Shown here: positions 45,435 through 52,226 of the stretch, piece after piece | How positions within the stretch are numbered: position 1 is the first letter of the stretch | Layout of the letters: every line of letters starts with the position of its first letter | Assembly (NCBI GenBank): GCA_964564015.1 | Contig: CAZLZR010000006.1 | Location: 52,678-116,677, forward strand | From: Acetivibrio sp964564015 | GTDB taxonomy: Bacteria > Bacillota > Clostridia > Acetivibrionales > Acetivibrionaceae | DNA: 64,000 nucleotides | Reading direction: 5' to 3' | Made by a program: the position numbers and the translations under genes | The notes under the pieces: generated by a model | Told to the model about the DNA's origin: nothing | Seen by the model: only the letters and a program-made list of their open reading frames with translations | Database searches by the model: none

Positions 45435-46112
45435 CTAAGTTCTAAAATCCTTTTTTCTTATCTTTGCCATCCATCTTCTGACCGGCAAAGTATCCTTTCT
45501 GTGTCTTATTACCATTCCTTCAGCCCCGAATTTTGCATTGTACACCGATTTCTGGCTGAGAATAAAGTCTTTAACGTTTGCCACACTGAGGTCTGCCTTA
45601 TTGTAGCTAATTTCAGGAACCGTCTCAACACCAAGTTCTCCGGCGAAGTGTGTTACTGCATCCCAGCTAAAAAACTTACCTGTGACAGTATCATAAATAT
45701 CAAAGATTATGAACTTCCTGCCCGGGAAATAGTTGCCGCCTTTCTGTATCTTTTCTCCGCAAAGTTCTCCGAAAACAATGACATCCTTTATTTGCTCAAT
45801 GTTTTTATCTTCTATAACCTTTGCAATCCTGTCTCCAACCTCAAAATAAAAGGCATCCCCTTTGTCTTCCCTGTTGCAGATATGTTCTCTCTTCTGAATG
45901 TGTGTTACTTTACCACCGGTAATCCTTATTCCCATGTTGGTACCGTCAATCTTTTCTGTAAAAACCAGTTCATCCAAGGGAGTGAAATGCAAAGCTGCAG
46001 TTTCAGGAAGTATTTCACCACTTGCTGCATCCCATTTCCTCCCCTTTTCATCTGACGGTATCAGTTTGAACAATGTTTTCATTTCAGGGTATTTTATAAA
46101 TGTTTCTGTCAT
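45435..46112 (-). CDS. RNA ligase family protein (Rnl2-like nucleotidyltransferase)
   Basis: A 225-aa ATP-dependent ligase of the T4 Rnl2-like group. Motif I EKIDGTN holds the Lys that is adenylated (Lys54); later motifs include VIVFGELCGE (motif III), FIIFDIYD, and EGMVIRHRKD (motif IV) with MAKIRKKDF (motif V). It consists of the nucleotidyltransferase domain alone. It would seal RNA nicks with 5'-phosphate and 3'-OH ends, which the kinase and phosphoesterase upstream can make. The ATG at 46112 has AAAGGAG 9 bp before it. It starts about 30 bp after the TROVE gene. Confidence 0.9.
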   Translation of the reverse strand: MTETFIKYPEMKTLFKLIPSDEKGRKWDAASGEILPETAALHFTPLDELVFTEKIDGTNMGIRITGGKVTHIQKREHICNREDKGDAFYFEVGDRIAKVIEDKNIEQIKDVIVFGELCGEKIQKGGNYFPGRKFIIFDIYDTVTGKFFSWDAVTHFAGELGVETVPEISYNKADLSVANVKDFILSQKSVYNAKFGAEGMVIRHRKDTLPVRRWMAKIRKKDFRT

Positions 46113-46143
46113 CAACACTATCTCCTTTTCTCATTAAATAGTT

Positions 46144-47544
46144 TTATAGTTTTACAGCTTCAATCTGTTCAAGCTGTCCTGCCTTATCCTCAAGAATATT
46201 CTTAAGAACTGAAAGCAGCCTGTCGCTGTAACCTTTCAGGTAAACAACATCAGACCTGGTTGAAACCTTGTTGTTGTATCCCATAACATGCCAGATGATC
46301 AGTTTTGATCCTTCAGGCCTGTTACGAAGTTTTGCCCACTTGGCTTCAAGGTTATCTGACTGCTGTCCGTCAGTGATCAGAACAACATACTTCTCACCCC
46401 TGTAGTCATCCAGCAAAGGCTCAAAGCAAGTACCGTAACCAACATCCGTCTGTGCAATACGTTTTGCAATTTCAAGCAGGTTATCAATCAGCTTAACTTC
46501 TACTCTCTTTGTAAATGTAGCAGTCGCATAAACACTTGCATCCCTGATGCTCATGTAAACCATAGCACCAAACAGTGATGCCACATCAACAGCACGCAGA
46601 CTTGGAGTCAGGTTTGTTCCCATTGAGCCTGAAGTATCGACACCGATTCTAACACCTACATTACCAGGTACACTGAAAACATCCTTGCCGCTCTTTAAAA
46701 GCACACTGTCAATTGCAGTTTTCCACTCAGCAGTGACAATCATTGCATTTGCAGTTATCAATCCGAAAGGAAGCATTTTTGACTTCCTGTAAGCGTCATA
46801 ATCTGATAGCTTACTGGCAACAATACCGACCAGTTCCTTTGGAACATTGGTTTTCACTACCTCAAGCTGATCGAAAATACCATTCTCTGATACTTTTCTT
46901 ACCTTCCTGGTCTCTGTTGCAAATACCCTCTCGATTGTAGCAAGGTTTGAAGTAAGTGAATTGTATTTAAGACCAGGAATCATGAACTCAAAGATAGCCT
47001 CCTTCTGGTTATCTGACAATCTGCCAAATGTATGCTTCAATTCCTCAAGTTGCAGTCCATATTTCTTGACAAGGTCAACAGTGCCGGCCTCAAGGATACC
47101 TTCGTTCAATGAGTTGATTACTTTCTTCAAGGCACTTGCCCTTTCAAAAGCATCTTCATTACCGTTTATAATGTAATCCATATAAGGCTGGATACGCTCT
47201 ACAGCTATAGGCCTTGCAACCTTGATAACCTCTTCGAGCTTTACCTTGTACCTTGTTGCATGATAATCATTCAATTTATTGTTAAGCCACAGGTTAACAG
47301 CACGCTTAACGCTTCTGCCCATACCTTGACGGATTCCACCTTTTCTTACAAGGGTCATGAAGTCATGCAGCATTTTTGGATTGGTTATAATCCTTGCAAA
47401 TGCCTTATCAAACAATTCCTTGTCCTTTAAGGTTGACAAGTAAACCAACCAAATAACCGGTACAAGCTTCAAGCTATTAAATTCCTGACCGTATACCGCA
47501 CACTTTGTTGCCCATTCAGGGCATTCTTCCAGGGCTTTCTTCAT
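46144..47544 (-). CDS. TROVE domain protein (Ro60/Rsr orthologue), main part
   Basis: 466 aa covering most of a Ro60/Rsr protein: HEAT-like TROVE repeats (about 1-290; CAVYGQEFNSLKLVPV, RKGGIRQGMGRSVKRAV) that form a ring for misfolded RNA ends and Y RNAs, then a VWA domain with the MIDAS DTSGSMG (303-309) and LITDGQQSD. The protein lacks its N-terminal about 60 residues, which are encoded upstream in another frame (47544-47726). Reading EVIGNTREVMKKAL across the junction restores the family sequence, so one base is missing near 47571-47576. The start at 47544 (TAATG overlap) would be a chance reinitiation. Y RNA-like genes lie just upstream. Confidence 0.9.
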   Translation of the reverse strand: MKKALEECPEWATKCAVYGQEFNSLKLVPVIWLVYLSTLKDKELFDKAFARIITNPKMLHDFMTLVRKGGIRQGMGRSVKRAVNLWLNNKLNDYHATRYKVKLEEVIKVARPIAVERIQPYMDYIINGNEDAFERASALKKVINSLNEGILEAGTVDLVKKYGLQLEELKHTFGRLSDNQKEAIFEFMIPGLKYNSLTSNLATIERVFATETRKVRKVSENGIFDQLEVVKTNVPKELVGIVASKLSDYDAYRKSKMLPFGLITANAMIVTAEWKTAIDSVLLKSGKDVFSVPGNVGVRIGVDTSGSMGTNLTPSLRAVDVASLFGAMVYMSIRDASVYATATFTKRVEVKLIDNLLEIAKRIAQTDVGYGTCFEPLLDDYRGEKYVVLITDGQQSDNLEAKWAKLRNRPEGSKLIIWHVMGYNNKVSTRSDVVYLKGYSDRLLSVLKNILEDKAGQLEQIEAVKL

Positions 47545-47726
47545 TACTTCCCTTGTATTCCCGATAACTTCAGGTCAGACTGATAGAAATTACCCTTTAC
47601 AAGCCCAAGAGAAAACATTTCTGCAACTGTCTCCCTGAAGCTTAGTTCATAAGCCTTGCCACCTTCATAGGTCACTTTTTCATTTGTTTTAATAAATCCT
47701 TTTAGTCCTTTCAACACTGTTTTCAC
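47544..47726 (-). pseudogene. TROVE protein N-terminal part, separated by a frameshift
   Basis: 60 codons ending SDLKLSGIQGK. KVTYEGGKAYELSFRETVAEMFSLGL and KGNFYQSD are the usual N-terminus of bacterial Ro proteins. A shift near 47571-47576 (CAGGTC on the plus strand) would continue as EVIGNTREV into the main frame. The start is a GTG: either 47726 or 47717, where AGGTG lies 6 bp upstream. The two parts can be joined only by frameshifting, so they are listed apart. Confidence 0.75.
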
Positions 47727-47748
47727 CTGCCGTTCTAGCGATTTTTGC

Positions 47749-47792
47749 TGACTAACAAAGAAAAATTCTAGAATTTATTTTTGTTAGTCAGT
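47749..47792 (-). promoter_or_regulatory. Strong hairpin in the TROVE 5' leader
   Basis: A perfect 12-bp stem CTGACTAACAAA/TTTGTTAGTCAG, with the palindrome AAATTCTAGAATTT in the loop. It lies between the last Y RNA-like gene and the TROVE start. No T-tract follows, so it is not a normal terminator; RNA processing or feedback control are possibilities. Confidence 0.6.
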
Positions 47793-47810
47793 ACTAGTTT
47801 GTTTTATATT

Positions 47811-47923
47811 TATATGAGGAAGAGAAGAAGACCCCGGTGCATAAGCACCTCGGGATTTGAACCCGCTTGAGTGACAGTCAAGTTTGCAACCAAAGCAATG
47901 TAGTCTTCCATGCACCTCATATA
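47811..47923 (-). ncRNA. Y RNA-like gene 3, partial tRNA mimic with an Asp-type anticodon loop
   Basis: About 113 nt on the minus strand. Outer stem TATATGAGG/CCTCATATA; then the conserved GAGGTGCATGGAAGACTACAT-type Y stem strand (GAAGAC pairs with GTCTTC). Inside are a hairpin CTTGA-CTGTCAC-TCAAG whose loop matches a tRNA-Asp anticodon loop (GTC), a T arm CGGG-TTCAAAT-CCCG, and a closed acceptor-like stem GGTGC-TTAT-GCACC. There is no D arm. The order is permuted relative to a tRNA. Bacterial Y RNAs with tRNA-like domains are known next to Ro60 genes. Confidence 0.78.
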
Positions 47924-47935
47924 TTCAAATTTAAA

Positions 47936-48061
47936 CCGAAGGAAAGAGCGAAAGACATATTCAAGTGCCTTTAACCACTCTGCCACTGTTGTAAACAGGT
48001 GGGATTCGAACCCACAGACAAATTGTCGCTTGATCCTTATGTAGTCTTTCATGCACCTCGG
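47936..48061 (-). ncRNA. Y RNA-like gene 2, permuted class II tRNA mimic
   Basis: About 126 nt. Outer stem CCGAGG with CCTTCGG (one bulge); Y stem GAAAGAC/GTCTTTC after GAGGTGCAT. Then TCAAG, a small variable-arm-like hairpin (GACA-ATT-TGTC), T arm GTGGG-TTCGAAT-CCCAC, CTGTT, a 3-nt loop, AACAG, a Ser/Leu-type D arm (GTGGCAGAGTGGTTAAAGGC) and CTTGA. CTTGA pairs with TCAAG, so the Y stem comes out of the anticodon loop of a circularly permuted tRNA with its ends closed. Confidence 0.82.
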
Positions 48062-48077
48062 ACAAAATATTTAATTC

Positions 48078-48205
48078 ACTTGAGGAAAGTGGCTGAAGAC
48101 AACGTGCTCTGCCAACTGAGCTACTGCCCCACTTGCGGGGCAGGTAAGATTCGAACTTACGACAACGCGGTTAAAAGCCGATGTAGTCTTCAAATCACCT
48201 CAAGT
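48078..48205 (-). ncRNA. Y RNA-like gene 1, permuted tRNA-Lys mimic
   Basis: About 128 nt. Outer stem ACTTGAGG/CCTCAAGT, Y stem GAAGAC/GTCTTC. Inside, in order: CGG-CTTTTAA-CCG, which copies a tRNA-Lys (UUU) anticodon loop; T arm GTAAG-TTCGAAT-CTTAC; acceptor strand CTGCCCC; loop GCAAGT; acceptor strand GGGGCAG; D arm GCTC-AGTTGGCA-GAGC. Thus the 3' half of a tRNA precedes the 5' half, and the normal tRNA ends are fused by a 6-nt loop. No CCA end exists, so it cannot be charged as a normal tRNA. Confidence 0.85.
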
Positions 48206-48210
48206 AATTA

Positions 48211-48296
48211 TGGTGGGTGAGGATGGATTTGAACCATCGGTGTTTCAATGTCACGGTTTTACAGACCGCTGCCTTCGCCTCTCGGCACACTCACCC
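48211..48296 (-). tRNA. tRNA-Tyr (GTA)
   Basis: 86 nt including an encoded CCA. Acceptor stem GGGTGAG/CTCACCC, discriminator A, D arm TGCC..GGCA, anticodon loop CTGTAAA with stem GCGGT/ACCGT, long variable arm, T arm GATGG-TTCAAAT-CCATC. A complete class II tRNA, 5 bp from Y RNA-like gene 1. Confidence 0.93.
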
Positions 48297-48305
48297 ATAA
48301 AATTG

Positions 48306-48381
48306 TGGTGACGGATAGGGGAATTGAACCCTCTATTATGAGGTTGAAAGCCTCATTTCCTAACCATTAGAAGAACCCGCC
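48306..48381 (-). tRNA. tRNA-Glu (TTC)
   Basis: 76 nt with encoded CCA. Acceptor GGCGGGT pairs with ATCCGTC through two G-U pairs; D arm TCTAATGGTTAGGA; anticodon stem-loop GAGG-CTTTCAA-CCTC (anticodon TTC); T loop TTCAATT with one imperfect stem pair. The several weak pairs make it look like an accessory rather than a core tRNA copy. Confidence 0.88.
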
Positions 48382-48421
48382 ATAAATATTGGCTGTGGAT
48401 AGGGAATTTGATAAAATAAAA

Positions 48422-48453
48422 AGTGGTTTAATCCTTTTCCGGACTTAACCACT
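48422..48453 (-). terminator. Terminator after small peptide gene 1
   Basis: Stem AGTGGTTAAGTCC/GGATTAAACCACT (one G-T type mismatch) ending TTTTT on the minus strand, 35 bp after the small gene and before tRNA-Glu. Similar to the terminators at 48719 and 53472. Confidence 0.85.
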
Positions 48454-48487
48454 CTTTTTGATAAATGCTTTTATATGCAACCCTTAA

Positions 48488-48631
48488 CTATTTCCTATCG
48501 GGATAAGATTGGTTTCTGCATTTATGCAATAGAGGATTAAGCCAATGTACGAGTAAATCCTTACTTGGTTTATATTCCAAATCAATCGCCATATTAATTT
48601 GTTCGAGTCTTCCTTTTTCAATCAGGTACAT
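48488..48631 (-). CDS. Small conserved peptide 1 (HWLNPLL family)
   Basis: 47 aa: begins MYLIEKGRLEQ, centre NMAIDLEYKP, then VHWLNPLLHKCRN and a short polar tail. AAAGGAGG lies 7 bp before the ATG. It aligns without gaps, over 41 positions, with peptides at 48784 and 53543 (MY....., N.A..L, HWLNPLL.K). Codons differ between copies outside the motif while residues are kept (GCA/GCG, ATT/CTT), which favours a translated product. It has no membrane segment. Function unknown; it could be a leader peptide, since a terminator follows. Confidence 0.72.
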   Translation of the reverse strand: MYLIEKGRLEQINMAIDLEYKPSKDLLVHWLNPLLHKCRNQSYPDRK

Positions 48632-48675
48632 TGATGATCCTCCTTTCCTAATTCTTAATTAGTATTCTTATCAAT

Positions 48676-48698
48676 AGTAGTCTTCCCTGCACCTCTAA
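48676..48698 (-). ncRNA. Orphan Y-stem strand
   Basis: Minus strand TAGAGGTGCAGGGAAGACTAC, like the 5' strand of the three Y RNA-like genes (GAGGTGCATGGAAGACTACAT). No matching 3' strand or tRNA-like core follows; instead small peptide gene 1 begins 45 bp on. It may be a Y RNA remnant or a shared processing or binding site. Confidence 0.4.
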
Positions 48699-48718
48699 CA
48701 AGAAATCTAAAATTTAAA

Positions 48719-48753
48719 AGCGGTTAAGTCCTAATTTCTACGACTTAACCGCT
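48719..48753 (-). terminator. Terminator after small peptide gene 2
   Basis: Perfect 12-bp stem AGCGGTTAAGTC/GACTTAACCGCT with an 11-nt loop and a short T-tract on the minus strand, about 30 bp after the small gene. Confidence 0.85.
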
Positions 48754-48783
48754 CTTATAAACTGTGAGAAAATTTATTTGTAA

Positions 48784-48909
48784 TCACTTATTTCTACACT
48801 TCATAAGCAGAGGATTAAGCCAATGTATATTAGTATCCATACCTTGTTTCTCAGATAATTCAATTGCAATATTATTTTTATCAAGATTATAACTTTTCAG
48901 GTTATACAT
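48784..48909 (-). CDS. Small conserved peptide 2 (HWLNPLL family)
   Basis: 41 aa: MYNLKSYNLDKNNIAIEL at the start, IHWLNPLLMKCRNK at the end. Two ATGs lie in tandem; the second (48909) has AGGAGG at 6 bp. Same length as the copy at 53543 and the same key residues as copy 1. Followed by its own terminator, then the orphan Y-stem strand and copy 1. Confidence 0.72.
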   Translation of the reverse strand: MYNLKSYNLDKNNIAIELSEKQGMDTNIHWLNPLLMKCRNK

Positions 48910-49094
48910 CATAATCCTCCTTTCTCATAATCAAAATCAAGTATTTTTTGTCTCTTATTAGTTTCTTACTCAACAACATTTTTTGAGAACAGTGATTATA
49001 TGGTAACACAGGTAACATTGTCCTGTCAAGGAATATTTTAAGTTGTAATATTTTTGTAACATTAGAACAAATAGTTTCACTTCCAAAACCTTTT
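48910..49094. other. Promoter region for small peptide 2
   Basis: Minus strand has TTGACA and TATAAT but 23 bp apart, with a direct repeat TGTTACC-TG-TGTTACC between them that overlaps where a -35 would lie. This suggests an activated promoter; the regulator is unknown. Confidence 0.35.
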
Positions 49095-49320
49095 TCATTT
49101 GAAACTACGGCTAAGCCGCTCATGACCTTTAGCAGCAACGCATTCAAAGCATTTATCTAAATCCATATATATATCCCATCGTTTTCTTCCCAATTCTTTA
49201 GCAACCTCATCAATTACCATTAATTCTTAAGCTTCATCACGTTTACCCTTCCATAGCTTATCTGCTAATGCAACCACTTTCTTACATATCCCAATCGTGT
49301 ATCGTATTTCTCTATACTAT
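49095..49320 (-). pseudogene. Degenerate coding remnant, unknown family
   Basis: In one minus-strand frame KKVVALADKLWKGKRDEA, a stop, then ELMVIDEVAKELGRKRWDI and DLDKCFECVAAKGHERL. Protein-like composition with an internal TAA and no start indicates a decayed gene between the ATP-grasp gene and the peptide genes. Confidence 0.4.
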
Positions 49321-49475
49321 TGGCAAAATCATTTTAAAACCTTTTCTCTTCAAATCTCTCCACTAAATACTCTCGTATAATGTCAACTATATTAACCTCA
49401 TTTTAAGCTTATTATAAAACTCATTCATGTCAGCATTGTCAGGCAATCCCGATACTTGCCCATCGCCAAGTTCTA

Positions 49476-50294
49476 TTATAATCCAGCCACCATTTTCAAC
49501 TTTTGCAATATCCATAGTAAAAAACGGCTGTTAACCTTCTTTGCAACTTCAACAAAAGGAGTCAAATCTGGTTTCAACTCACCATAGTCTCCTTCGTCCC
49601 AATAATAAAACTCTTGTAACGGTTCTCCATCCAGAAAGAATATTCGGAATTCCTTTGTTAGGGGCATTTTGCTTTTTGAATGGATTGTCAGGAACTCAAA
49701 CTTAAGAAACTGCCTGAATACAATCCCTTCATTAAGATCATCCCCTTGAAGTTCAAGAAACCTGTTCACTACCTGTCTAACCTTGATTGTGTCTGATGCA
49801 TCAGGTATGAAACATGCTTCCTCCCATTCGTGTTTTCTGGATTTTACATAGTCCTTAATCATAACCGGAACCTTACCAAATGTCTTAATGAGCATTTCAC
49901 AAACCTCATCCATCGACTTAGAAATTTGATCCTTTTTAAACCAAATAGTATTTGGCGTATAGTCACGGATAACATCATAGGAATCCGGTAGGTAATGACA
50001 AAACTTATAATTATCAGGTGAATTAATAAGTTCAATATTTCTTGATTTTAAAGCATTGTATAAATCTCCGTACCTGTCAGGTTTAAGCATCCATCCACGA
50101 TATACCACACATTTTGATTCTTCTGATGGTTTTATCTTCCTTATAGCTGCTTCCGGATTATCCATATCAACTAAATCCTCAAAACTCATAAGTTCCACTT
50201 CGAATCCGAGCTCTTTTGCCACTAAATATTCTCTTTCATAGTCCATATCAACTTTTTTGCTATCCAACGGATCAGCACAAAAAATCACTTTCAC
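49476..50294 (-). CDS. ATP-grasp protein of the RNA repair island, C-terminus frameshifted
   Basis: 272 aa in the intact frame, starting at a GTG (50294) behind AGAGGGGGC. An ATP-grasp fold (R2K-type) is indicated by VYRGWMLKP, PVMIKDYVKSRKHEW, IVFRQFLKFE and EFRIFFLDGEP. The frame ends NSRFLLWILQKLK, but another frame continues TMDIAKVENGGWIIIELGDGQVSGLP to a stop at 49387. That tail carries the metal/ATP-binding Glu region of the family. The shift lies in a run of six T (about 49522-49527, CGTTTTTTACT); seven would restore it. ATP-grasp proteins of this kind are reported in RNA repair gene sets. As written, the protein lacks an essential motif. Confidence 0.75.
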   Translation of the reverse strand: MKVIFCADPLDSKKVDMDYEREYLVAKELGFEVELMSFEDLVDMDNPEAAIRKIKPSEESKCVVYRGWMLKPDRYGDLYNALKSRNIELINSPDNYKFCHYLPDSYDVIRDYTPNTIWFKKDQISKSMDEVCEMLIKTFGKVPVMIKDYVKSRKHEWEEACFIPDASDTIKVRQVVNRFLELQGDDLNEGIVFRQFLKFEFLTIHSKSKMPLTKEFRIFFLDGEPLQEFYYWDEGDYGELKPDLTPFVEVAKKVNSRFLLWILQKLKMVAGL

Positions 50295-50307
50295 TTTTAA
50301 GCCCCCT

Positions 50308-51198
50308 CTACATTTCAAATACACCAATTACTTCTCTTGCAATTCTTTCATAATCTGTTTGGGATTTGTCCAAATATCCTACCGGTGACCTGTATAACTT
50401 AATATTACCCATATCAAGAAATAGCTTTTGGTGTCTGTGTCCACAAATTACACTTATTTCTCTGTCTTTTGAAATCGTTTCTATAAATTCCCCTATCTGA
50501 GAACTTCCTTCATAAGCATCAAAGGGACTGGGTTCATCCTTTGGAATAATACATTCTTTAAACGGTGCTGTATGCATAACTATTAATATTTTCCTTATAT
50601 CATCAGGTATCTTCTGAACAGTATTTTTGAATTCATTAAATAACAATTCAAACAAAGAATTATTACTGAAAGTTTTAAGTCTTTCCTTCCAATTTGGTGA
50701 ATCAGAGTTTTTAAGCCAAATTGCATATTTTGTGTCATTCCAGATTCCTTCTTTGAATGTTCCTCTGACATAATCCATTATATTATATGTACTTGAAAGC
50801 TTTGAGTCAGCTAAAGTGAAATCATACCACCCTATATTTCCGATGATTGCAATATTATCAATAACGTATGTCTCAGTTATGGGATATAAGAATCCATTTT
50901 GACTACAAGCCTGGGGTATTGCATGCCTGTATTTATAAAAACTGTCCTTACCCTTTCTCAGCGAATTATTGGATTCTATCCACACATCATGGTTGCCAGG
51001 AACCATAACTTTTAGGCAGCTTAATTCACTAAAGAGTTTCAAAGTACCATCCATGCTTTTAAGCGTATTGGAAATATCCCCTGCTATTACAAAAATGTCA
51101 GGTTTTATCTCATTAACACGATTAACCAAATATGGTATGATTCGACCATTATTTAAAGTTATATCAGCATGTACATCAGAAGTATAAGCTACCCTCAT
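50308..51198 (-). CDS. Calcineurin-like metallophosphoesterase
   Basis: A 296-aa phosphoesterase with the full metal-binding set: Asp8/His10 in TSDVHAD, Asp40 in IAGDIS, GNHDVW (about 68-73), HTAPF (about 188) and CGHRHQ. In RNA repair operons such enzymes remove 2',3'-cyclic phosphate or 2'-phosphate from cleaved RNA ends. No membrane segment. Its stop lies 13 bp before the ATP-grasp start, and a 92-bp gap separates it from the ADP-ribosylglycohydrolase. Part of the minus-strand operon. Confidence 0.9.
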   Translation of the reverse strand: MRVAYTSDVHADITLNNGRIIPYLVNRVNEIKPDIFVIAGDISNTLKSMDGTLKLFSELSCLKVMVPGNHDVWIESNNSLRKGKDSFYKYRHAIPQACSQNGFLYPITETYVIDNIAIIGNIGWYDFTLADSKLSSTYNIMDYVRGTFKEGIWNDTKYAIWLKNSDSPNWKERLKTFSNNSLFELLFNEFKNTVQKIPDDIRKILIVMHTAPFKECIIPKDEPSPFDAYEGSSQIGEFIETISKDREISVICGHRHQKLFLDMGNIKLYRSPVGYLDKSQTDYERIAREVIGVFEM

Positions 51199-51289
51199 AT
51201 TTTGTCACCCCATTTATCTTATTTAACCTTTGTATCAGTCAGGTTTTTTTGAAGTATCCAATTTATTTTCATTTATATATCTCCCTCTA

Positions 51290-52210
51290 TTACCAGAACA
51301 CTGAGCTTTCAACCAATTCGGTTGACTCTATCCAATATGACGGTATGCCTTCAATCCCGGTATTCAAAGCAACTGCACTTCCCACAATAGCACAGGTTGT
51401 GTCTCTGTCTCCTAATGCTGAAACCGTTTTCCATAAAGCTTCTTCATAGTTATCTTTATAATGTGCAATACACCAGATAGCTAAAGGTACTGTATCCTGA
51501 GCAATAATTCTTGAGCCGTTTCCAAGAACCGAAATTACAAAATCAATATTTGAGCTCTTGGGTATCTGAAGTGCTTTACGAATTGCATACTTGGTATCAC
51601 TTTCAGGTGTCTCATAGAATATCTTCTCAATAACTTCAGCAGCACTTGGATTATTGGATTTTATCTTGCTTTCAAGAATAATCCCTGCTGCAAGAGCAAT
51701 AGCAACAGCTCCCGCAATTCCTTCTTCATTAAAATGTGTCACTTCAGCAGACAAACGAGCTTGTTCCTTAATTTTGGCAAGATTGTCATAGTAAAAAGCT
51801 CCTATTGGAGCAACTCTCATAGCAGCACCATTTCCCATAGATCCCATTCCAGCAAAAGCTTTAGGTGACACATTACGCCAGTCTTCTCCTGCTCCAATGC
51901 CCTGTAAAATATCATGTGCAGTTCCACCATATCCACGATGCCAATCCTTGGAGTAGTTATCTGCAAACAACTTTGCCAGTTCATCTTGATGAATTTCTCC
52001 ATATTTCTCCAATACTTTATATACTCCAATCCCCATAACAGTATCATCAGTAAAGTGCCACTCTGATTCTTTTAATTTCCGTTTAGAAATTCTGTCTAAA
52101 ACTTTATCTTCTTCACCGAAGAACGTTTCACCAAAAGCATCTCCAACTGACAACCCTATTAGAGATGTCCTTGCATAATTTAATCTTTCGCATATGTTCT
52201 TTTTTTTCAT
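51290..52210 (-). CDS. ADP-ribosylglycohydrolase (DraG-type)
   Basis: About 306 aa. GLSVGDAFGE at the start, HFTDDTVMGIGVY (Mg ligands), GNGAAMRVAPIG and the C-terminal GDRDTTCAIVGSAVAL are DraG motifs. It would remove ADP-ribose from proteins or nucleic acid. In this setting RNA or tRNA de-ADP-ribosylation is an attractive but unproven role. I chose the ATG at 52210, which has GGAG 8 bp upstream; an upstream start would overlap the Thg1 gene. Confidence 0.92.
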   Translation of the reverse strand: MKKKNICERLNYARTSLIGLSVGDAFGETFFGEEDKVLDRISKRKLKESEWHFTDDTVMGIGVYKVLEKYGEIHQDELAKLFADNYSKDWHRGYGGTAHDILQGIGAGEDWRNVSPKAFAGMGSMGNGAAMRVAPIGAFYYDNLAKIKEQARLSAEVTHFNEEGIAGAVAIALAAGIILESKIKSNNPSAAEVIEKIFYETPESDTKYAIRKALQIPKSSNIDFVISVLGNGSRIIAQDTVPLAIWCIAHYKDNYEEALWKTVSALGDRDTTCAIVGSAVALNTGIEGIPSYWIESTELVESSVFW

Positions 52211-52226
52211 TGTAAAAGCTCCAATC

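Noticed and set aside
47810..48052. Open frame of 80 codons across the Y RNA-like genes
   Set aside because: It runs over two structured RNA units and reflects their sequence, not a protein family.
48902..49147. 81-codon frame upstream of small peptide 2
   Set aside because: It overlaps the promoter and ribosome binding site of the peptide gene and has no start signal or family match.
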